Positions 48,171-56,800 of a DNA stretch of 64,000 nucleotides are shown here, one piece after another. The notes under the pieces were generated by a model. It worked only from the letters and a program-made list of their open reading frames with translations. It searched no databases and had not been told where the DNA came from. Made by a program: the position numbers and the translations under genes. Source of the DNA: Craspedostauros australis (Eukaryota; Bacillariophyta; Bacillariophyceae; Mastogloiales; Achnanthaceae); assembly GCA_026770025.1 (NCBI GenBank), contig JAMXDE010000020.1, forward strand, positions 1 through 64,000, read 5' to 3'. The stretch's first letter is position 1. Every line of letters starts with the position of its first letter.

Positions 48171-50874
48171 CCATGGAGAATTTTTGTCGCGATAATGGGA
48201 ACAATTTGCGTCAGGACGCAAATTTTGGCCCTTTTCTGGAATTGTTGCGTCCTGACGCAAATTCTGATTTTGTGTGGAGATTTAACACGACGAGAAAATG
48301 GTCCCGACTTGTTGGACTCACAGCCACAAAACTCCCTCCTTCTTGTGCGGACTTCCTTCGTGTTATTTTCTTGGCTTCCGTCTCGTGTTATTTTCGCGAG
48401 GTGTTCAGTGTGTTCTCTACATCAAGCACATACTCCAGAGGATGCTGTTGTTTGCAGTGATCATGAGGATGCCAACTATAGTTTGTTGGTACCAACTAGT
48501 AGTAGCACTACTATGACAGCATAAACATGGTGTTTTCTTTGGCTGTCCGGTGTCTTATATCTACTCGATTACTTGTATTTCTTCGCGTGTCGATAGGACC
48601 TACAGTTCTTTCTGTTCATACTCCACGCCGTATGATACAGCTCCATTCAGCTTCACATGACATCAGTGTCTCATTCATTCCTTGCGAGGTGAGATGTATG
48701 TCTTGGTTTGTGTCTGCATCTGTGTTGCTTCCTCCTTCCATTGGGTCCCAACCTCATGAGATGTTCCCATCGAATCAAGATCGCCATCCATGTGCTTATC
48801 TTTCAAGCAAAGGTTGCTTGCTTCATTGAGAAACATGAATGTGTTAGTACTCATGTGAATAAGATAACAACTGAGCAAGTCATGCAGTGTCGCCATCCAG
48901 CAGCAGTCGCAGTGAGGGAGAAGGCGAATGCAGAGTGGGGAGATGACATGCTGCAGGCAGGAGGAGATCCAGAGATGGCCCAAGAGCTGCTCTGCCAGCT
49001 GAGAAGTTGGAGCAACATAGATGACATGGAGCCAAGAGCACCAGCGCAAATCCAAGAAGCAGTCAATGCCCAACAGGCGATCGGATGGGGTATGATGGTA
49101 TGTGGGTGCTGGACGAGGCAGTGGAGGGCGATACAGGAGTCCGTGATGATGGAGGAAGAGCTCTCAACGAAACCGACAAACTGGAGGGGCATATCCGTTT
49201 GAGGGCTGTAGGAGGTTCGATGGAAGGCATATGAAGCGCGCAACTGTGTGCTGCATGACCAGGACGAACGCAAGCGCGCGGCAGCCCAGAAAAAAGAAGT
49301 ATGAGCCAGGGTGAACAAGCAATGGGCGATCGGAGGTGGAGGTATCCTGGCCACAGACCAAGCTCTCATGACGAATGTAGTGAGAGTGGAGGTGGTGAGG
49401 TGGCCAGTGGATGCTCAGAGCCGGTGGGTGAAGCATATGCAAGCAGTATGGATACCTGCCCAGGCGGTCGGGCAGCAACAACATGCAACGATGCAGGAGA
49501 GAAGAGGAGTAAGCCAAGGGCTGACACACAAGGTTAGAGGGCAGCGATGAGAAACGGGTCTGTGCAAACGACGGTTATATGGGGCGTTGGAGGAAGGGCG
49601 AACAAACAAACGGCGTGGAGCACGGATCAGTGCATGATATTAGTGAAAGAGCATAGCAGGCGCAAGCCGGATGCCCAGTGTGATATGTTTGATGGCCCAT
49701 GGTGCTGACAAACTGTGGTAGGATAGGTAGTGAGAGACACAGGGAAGTCATTTCAGCGCAATTGGCCTTAGGCTCATTGTAGGCGGCCGACACTAAAGCC
49801 TCCAAGGCAACTTTGTACACGGAGGACATTCAGTGAGTTATTATTGTTCTTATTAATGTGAATAAAAAGATGTACATGTGTGACAGCAGGATGGCAATCG
49901 GATTCACCCAGATTCTGGCCACACGCATGACCACTGCGAATGCAGATGCCTTCCCACGCATCAGTTTCTGTTGACAAAAGGGAGATCACTTGACAATGGT
50001 GCGGATGCACATACCGGCAAACATGATATGCTTCTCTTGTATGTATGCCTCATGTGGTCTTGGAACTGAACTCCGCAAAGGAAGAACATCCATGTCTTTG
50101 TTGGTGCAAACTCTTGGGTGAGATCCTGTTTTGCGGCGGGGATGCGCTGAGTGTTGGAAGTCCAAATCTGGTAAGCACAAGTGTGAGGACAAATGAAGGA
50201 TCATCCCTTTTGATTTGAAGCAATACGGAATGAACGAGAGCCTTGGACTTGCGTGACAAACAAGTGGTTGATGATCAATGTACGGAGGCGAATAGTCGTG
50301 CAGAAGGCATAGCCTATGTACCCCAACCAGCACAACAGATAACACAGAACTGATGGGTGACTGGAAGCACTCTTTGAACACAGAAGTAGCAAACATAGGC
50401 AGGAAAGCTTGCAAGGAGAATGGTAGGTTCACAACAGCAAGGAGGACGACGGAGCCTGATAAGAACACATCTAACTCCTTTCCTCCTCTACGCAAGCAGG
50501 AGAGTATGCAAGAGGCAACGAATGCGATTTACAACACATAGCATCACTAGTGTATGCATTGCAACATTGAGAGAGTTGTTTCGATACTATTGTTGCTGGA
50601 TGTGGAGCGCAGATAAGATTTGCATCCATCAGTACAAAACAACACGGTAAAACACACAGTACTTGTTCAAAAGCACAGGCGACAAATGACGACATTGAAT
50701 GATTTTTTCGGCGAGTATTCGAGTGGGTCAGAACATTTTTTGCTCCGTGTTAATTCTCCGCGTTGAGTTTATTTTTTGCACCCTGACGCAACAAATTGAG
50801 AATCTTTGGGTGACTTGCATCAGGATGCAAAAAATGGGCGTTTTTGCATCCTGACGCAAAAAAATTCTCCATGG
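48171..50874. mobile_element. 2.7 kb TIR element, non-autonomous DNA transposon candidate
   Basis: The ends are perfect 15-bp terminal inverted repeats CCATGGAGAATTTTT, flanked by a 4-bp duplication ATAT (48167-48170 and 50875-50878). Block B carries the site once, at 31151-31154, so the insertion and its edges are directly confirmed. Five copies of a 16-bp near-palindrome (TTGCGTCAGGACGCAA or its reverse complement) lie just inside the ends: 48206, 48245, 50776, 50815 and 50844. Such arrays are typical of transposase binding sites. No transposase was recognised. The 4-bp duplication could fit Sola- or Chapaev-like groups, but this is only a guess. Confidence 0.85.
48882..49550 (+). pseudogene. 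Coding relic in the TIR element, LINE-tail-like
   Basis: The plus-strand text QAVNAQQAIGWGMM-type, then RQWRAIQES, then in a neighbouring frame WKAYEARNCVLHDQDE, and finally SRWVKHMQAVW, follows the same order of landmarks as the C-terminal tail of the LINE protein at 60.46-60.9 kb (EQQRRIG, TKWVELQAV, WEQWRLRNHDMF, ALWMEQAARLL). Strictly, the first piece reads EAVNAQQAIGWGMM. The relic has stops and frame changes and starts at ATG 48882 (MQCRHPAAV) or earlier. This could be a captured tail or the remnant of a protein family used by both element types. Confidence 0.55.
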
Positions 50875-51386
50875 ATATACATGGTTGGCGCACCTCCCAA
50901 TACCATCAATCACGACTGAAAGGAATCGTGGGTATGACTTTGTCATGATACCTATGATTGCCCAACCTCCCAACAATATCAATCACGACTGAATGAATCG
51001 ACTCTTGTTGATCACACCCTTGACCCAATGCAAACATGACTGATCTCAGTCTTACCAAGAAAGATAGCCAGTCTTCCTCTGACATGAGAAAAATTACAAT
51101 GAAAACAGTCCGGACATGGGATTGTCTCTCGCCCGCATACAATACTGGAGGACTGTTTTTTCGTGTCTTTCGATCTATCGTAATGTGCGAGGATCCATGT
51201 TGTGCAAGCACGGTATCTATCTATGGGTGGACTGATGTATTATATGAGAGAGTGCGTGAGTGATCGTCGTGATTTGTGTTGTTCCGCCATCGCCACCAAA
51301 CTCTTGAAGATGATGCGTATTCTATCCAACTCGGAAGTTGCAGCCGCTTGGACAGCAGGTATGGCCTCATTCGCTCGCAGAAGAGC

Positions 51387-52415
51387 TCACACCTGCTCCT
51401 GCTCTTCATCCATGGAATCGTTGCGATCGTCCTTCGATGGATCGGTCTGATCCAAACCGTAGTAGTCCGCTGGGACGCTCTCCGGAGTGCTGCGCATCTT
51501 GAAGTCCAAGTACGCAGGCAGAAAGTTCAATCCCAACGTCAGCATCGTCGCGGATGGGGCGCGTGGGGCAGCCATGCCCGCAGGTGCGTACGCCACCTGG
51601 ACCATGATCTGGAGCGTGATGACCATCAGCCATTGGACGAACAGCGTTGCCTGGAACATGTGGTTGTCCTTGCTGTTCCACAATCCGAATCCACGGGCAA
51701 AACCGAAGATGGCATTGAGCACCTGCACCAACCCGACGGCGATGGCAATCTCTGGGAAGTTGATGAAGTACATGGCGACGGCGACTGGGCTATTCTCAAG
51801 AGGTCCGCTTCCGAAGCGATCCAGCAGGAACGACCCCAGCAGCAGCTGGCTCAACCCTGCCAGCAGGATGGTGAAGGAGTAGAAGTGCAGTCTGCCTCTG
51901 TAGTAGCTGCCTGGTCGGGCCTGCGGCTGACCGGATTGGAAGCTGTACAACGCAAACGCGATGAATGCCAGACTGCCAAGGAGTGCCGTACCGTAACCCA
52001 AGACACCCATCATGCCCATCGCACCGACGAAGCGAACATCCCCTTCGTTATGGTCGTAGTTTGGAGGGAAGAAGGCATCGCCGCTGCGAGCATCGCGTCC
52101 CACGGCCGTCAGATCAGTGATGAAGGGCACGTAGGCCAGCTGGATGAAGAGGATGCAGAATCCTGTGAGGTACTTGTGGCCAAAGTCGTGGACCGTTTGG
52201 AGATATCCGAGGGTGACCCCCATGACTCCCATGAGGATGGTGAAGACGGAGCCGACCAAGGAGGAGAGGGGGATGCCTTCGGAGGCCGTGGTGCCATCGG
52301 GACCGACGAGGGTGGCGAGGTTGGCCATGGGAAAGACGAGCGCGGTCATTCCGTGGAGCATGAGGAGTCCGCCGAGCTGACGCTTGTCGCTCTTGAATCG
52401 TTCTTGGCCGATCAT
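51387..52415 (-). CDS. Multi-pass membrane protein, copy C, 5' end lost
   Basis: It encodes 342 residues identical to copy B over the shared length. The frame begins at MIGQERFKS because upstream sequence is replaced at about 52431 by the 3' end of the LINE. The Asn/Thr-rich start, leader and promoter are gone, but all eight membrane segments remain. It could be expressed only if the LINE or the nested LTR element provides a promoter on the minus strand. It may be a very recent pseudogene. Confidence 0.8.
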   Translation of the reverse strand: MIGQERFKSDKRQLGGLLMLHGMTALVFPMANLATLVGPDGTTASEGIPLSSLVGSVFTILMGVMGVTLGYLQTVHDFGHKYLTGFCILFIQLAYVPFITDLTAVGRDARSGDAFFPPNYDHNEGDVRFVGAMGMMGVLGYGTALLGSLAFIAFALYSFQSGQPQARPGSYYRGRLHFYSFTILLAGLSQLLLGSFLLDRFGSGPLENSPVAVAMYFINFPEIAIAVGLVQVLNAIFGFARGFGLWNSKDNHMFQATLFVQWLMVITLQIMVQVAYAPAGMAAPRAPSATMLTLGLNFLPAYLDFKMRSTPESVPADYYGLDQTDPSKDDRNDSMDEEQEQV

Positions 52416-52520
52416 GTTGTTGGTGCTGTTGAATGAATAAATAACTCATAGATTAGTCGGTCTTATGCTGCGACTGCGTCGGCGACGCTTTTCTCCGCCT
52501 CCTTTCAACTCCAGGTGGAA

Positions 52521-53313
52521 TGTCGAGATGTACATGTGAGTATATGTCAAGATGTACGTGTATATGTGCATCGTTCACCCGTTATTCTCTCATACGCACT
52601 TGGACGGTATAACTACATTCGTGTCGATAGTATGCTGTGATTCGTCAGAATTACAGCGGAAATGGAACACACGAAAAGGGGCAAGATTTCTGGAGGAAAT
52701 TTGCAAATGACGATTTCTGAGAGAATTGGAAGATCGTCCGTCCATCCATCAATGGTACCAAGAGAATCTCGAGGTACTTCCCAACTAAACCTCAGATGAC
52801 GATATCATCTGACAGACTCCTGCATCACCAATGGAACGTGACATCTGGAGAGCAGAAGGACGCCTACTGACGTCGACAGGATGTCATCATGTCACCACGT
52901 CGACATCTGTCTCCAAGTCAGAACAGGAGGCAAAGATCCGATGACCGAAGGACATCAGCATCATGGATACAGAAGGTGAACTTCAAATGGCGAGTACTCA
53001 TGGAGTAGGAGCCAGTACTGAATGAACGGAGTGTCGAATACGGAGTACGTATCGAACACGGAGTATCGTGTGCGACGAGCACACGATGTTGAGAGAGAGA
53101 GAATACAGAAGAGGAGCGAGAGAGCATCTCGCGTACCGACTCATAGTCGGAGACCGAATCTACGAAACAGATTGAAGCGCCGAGAGCATCGGGCAAGAGA
53201 ACGGCGTACACCGAGAGCATCGGAGTAGCCAACTAATGAAATAGCAAACAGAAGACTATCAACCAACACCATCTTCCACGATCGTAGGTTACCGTGCGCG
53301 GAACTTGCCAACA
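52521..53313 (+). repeat. 5' LTR of X
   Basis: The 793-bp LTR runs from TGTCGAGATGTAC to CTTGCCAACA. It holds an inverted repeat TCAGATGA/TCATCTGA near 52793-52813. It is followed by the palindrome CGTTTATAAACG. Confidence 0.95.
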
Positions 53314-53800
53314 CGTTTATAAACGATAGATCAGGGCGAGCCCGCGGATCGGATCGTGCGAGGAAGATGAACATCATTCAAGAGCAACAAGCTGAATGAG
53401 CGAGGAAGAGGAATTGAGAGAAATCCCTCTGTCCAACCCGACTATCAAGAGAGAAGAAGGTGCGAGTGAGACTCCACCATGACAAGAGAAGGAAGCAGCC
53501 GCGGCCACTGTCCTATCAGGCGCAGACGCAAGCGCGATCGACGAGACCGAAGAAGAACGGTCTGCAAGGCTACATCGCGAGGAGGAGAGCATTCTCAGGG
53601 CGTACAAGCAAGAGGAGACTGGTGTGACGGAGAGCATTCGCGCAGCCAAACAGAGTGGGAAAAGTGAGACACCACCAGGAGGAGAATTTGTGACGAAAAC
53701 AATCTCCGCGCAACTACGAGCGAAAATCGAAGAATCGCTAACACAGAAACAAACGGAAATCAAGGGCGCGAGCGCACCAACAACGAAACAACGAATCAAC

Positions 53801-56800
53801 ATGGCGACATCAGCCAACATGAACAAGCGACGCATCAAGGCGCCGATGTTCAGCGGTGAACAGGAAGACTACAGCGCATGGGAGTCCCAAGCGAAGGCAT
53901 ACGCTCGTGCACAGAAGACGAGAGACGTGATGTTGGGCAAAACCAAAGTGCCAACAGTGAGCGAGATCGCGGCAGCCGCCGGTGAGGCCAAGGAAGCGAT
54001 GGAAGATATCTACGAGCTGGGATGCGACTGCTTCAGCGATCTGATCCTCATGATGGATGCAGAGAAAGGAAAAGGCAAGCAGGCCATCCAGTACATCAAC
54101 CAATGCATCTCCGACGACTACCCCGAAGGAGACGCACACGGAGCGTGGAACGTTCTCGCGGAGAAGTTCCGACCATCCGACGCGGTGACGAAGATCAAAC
54201 TCAAGCGCCAATTCAACAACGAAAAGATGAAGAGAGACACGGACCCCGACATCTACATCACGCAACTCGAGAGTCTACGATCGCGTCTCCACGATGTCAA
54301 GTACGAGATCACGGACGAGGAAATGATCATGCAAATCCTCAGCACGGTGAGCAACGAGTACAGAACTCACATCGTGAACTTCCAACACCAACTCACGTTC
54401 AATCCGGAACTGGTTACCATCAACACGATCAGAGGAGTACTCCGTACTGCATACGCCACTCACAGAGGAGGCAAAGCGTACGTCGACGACTTCCAAGACA
54501 GTAACACGAAGAGCAACGACACCGGCTTCACTAGCACCGGTAACTTCAAGGGTACTTGTCACAACTGTGGCGTGTATGGTCATAGATCCGCCGATTGTCC
54601 AGAACGCAAGAAATCGAACAACAAGAAAAACAACAACAACAACAACAAGATGAACGGAAAGCGAAACAAAGGAAGCGGCTTCAAGGGCAAGTGCAACTAC
54701 TGCGGCATCTTCGGACATCGCGAGGCGGAGTGCCGAAAGAAGAAGTTCAACGAGAGCAAGAAGAACAACGAACAAGCCAACACGGCTACGGAAGGACACG
54801 ACAAGAGCGGGCACGAGATGGTACTCTCGGCGAAGGACATGCCGCTCTGCATGTTGGTGTCCGACGACTACATCGAAGACTCCTTCTTCGATAACTTCGA
54901 GTGCGTCGGAAGTGACGACGAAGTACAGGACGATGAGATCGTCCCGGAGTGGCTCAGCGAAGAGCCAATCATCCACGAGGTGGATCCAAGACGCGAAGTG
55001 AGCTACGAATGCTGCTTCAACGCGCACGACCTGATCGGTTCATACGGCGACGAAGCTGAGATGGACGACGAGGCCAACGATAGCGACATCGAAGAGGCCA
55101 TGAGCGATGACGACGACGACGACGACGCTGACGAGGACGGCGCAGATGAAGACAACGAAACAAACCGCGGCGCGGCGCCGCCTCCTCCAGTGGCGGGGAA
55201 CAACAGATCGGGCATCTTCGATGAAGATGACAGCGACGAAACTGAAGACCATCCAGACGACAGCTTCAATCCAAACGAGCGTGTCGTCTATCCAGCGAAT
55301 ATCGACTTCCCGGATATTGAGGATCCCAACAGTGTCAACTACCTCCTCCGTCACAGCGTCACCCCAAACGCAACGGCAACAGCATTAATAATCCAAAAGC
55401 AGCTCATCTTTGACGCAGTAATGGAAGCGGGGATGCGAGTGTTCCCAGGAACCACACGAGGAGCACTCATGCCAATATGGGTGAACATGATGGGATCCAT
55501 CCTATCCGAGCACTTCGAATCAATCGAAGAGATCCTTACCAAGTCGATCGTCATCAACCGCATACTGGAAGCGAACAACTCAGAGACGATCCCAGAGACG
55601 GATCTGCACTACATCCTTGGAGGATGCATGCGTGTGCTCCTGCGCGAGCGATCACGCGTCCATCCATACGATCCAGCCACAGGATCACACCGAAGCAACA
55701 CAATTCCATCGGACTACGCGCAGCTATCCGATGAGACCGATGATGAACATCACGAGAATCCATGGAACGAATATGGAGCCCACATCGACGAAGAGGACGA
55801 AGACAACATCATGACCGATACAGCTGCGGCAGCCGTGGAGCAGCTCCACGAACTCAGCACCAGACACAAGGACAAGGTCAAGGTCAACAAGGACACCTGG
55901 CTCGCCGACAGCGGAGCTTCGTGTCACATCGTCAATTCAGACACCGCTCTCTTCAACGTGCGGCACATCAAGTCATTCGTCCAAGTGGGAGACAGCACGA
56001 AGCTGGACTCTCCCAAAATGGGATCCATTCGCTTGAAGGTCAAGCAGCGAGACAACACTGGCCACATCATCCGGCTCGATGACGTGAAGTACACACCGAA
56101 AATGGCGGTGAACCTTTTCTCCACGAACAAGGCTCTGTACAACGGTTACCAGCTTGGTAGCAACGGCATTCTGATGGACATCATCAACGGATCCGGAACG
56201 AAGATCGTATTCGATCGAGTCTTCCCCACAGCCAACGGATTCATCACGGGAGTGCAGATGCATCCCATCATGCCAACGAACGACGACAAGGCTTTCACAG
56301 CCCTCGTCAAGAACCCATCCAAGGAAATCAGCGCGGTGAACTTGCATCGAATGCTCGGCCACGCGCCACTCGAAGCCATGAAGCGGACAGCCGCCCAATA
56401 CGGATGGAAGATTATCGGCGAGATGCCGGTATGTCGCGACTGCGCGGTCGCGAACGCAAGAGTGAAGGATATTCCGAAAGCAACCATTCCGAGAGCGACT
56501 CGCCGCGGCGAACGGCTCTTCATTGACATTAGTTACACTAAACACATAAGCTTCGGAGATAAACGCTACTGGACCCTGATCGTGGACGACTGCACGGATC
56601 ACTGCTGGAGTTTCTTCCTCAAGAACAAAAGTGATCAACCAGGATACATCAAACGATTCGTCCACACGATCAAATCACAGACAGGTGACCAACAGATCAT
56701 CTTCCGAGGTGACAACAGCGGAGAGAACAAATCCACGCAGGATATTCTCATCGACGCAGGACTGAACGTGAAATTCGAGTTCACGGCATCGAACACGCCG

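Larger units (their letters stand above)
45084..52431. repeat. Segmental duplication, block C (partner of 28039-32710)
   Basis: This second copy of the LRR 3' end, EF-hand gene and membrane gene starts exactly at the edge of the X-family LTR and stops at the 3' end of the LINE. It carries the TIR element at 48171-50874, which block B lacks. Confidence 0.9.

Noticed and set aside
49986-50495. 169-residue minus-strand frame inside the TIR element, considered as transposase
   Set aside because: It shows no DDE or other transposase signature that I can see, and its hydrophobic first half looks like chance text. It should still be included if other copies of the element are compared.
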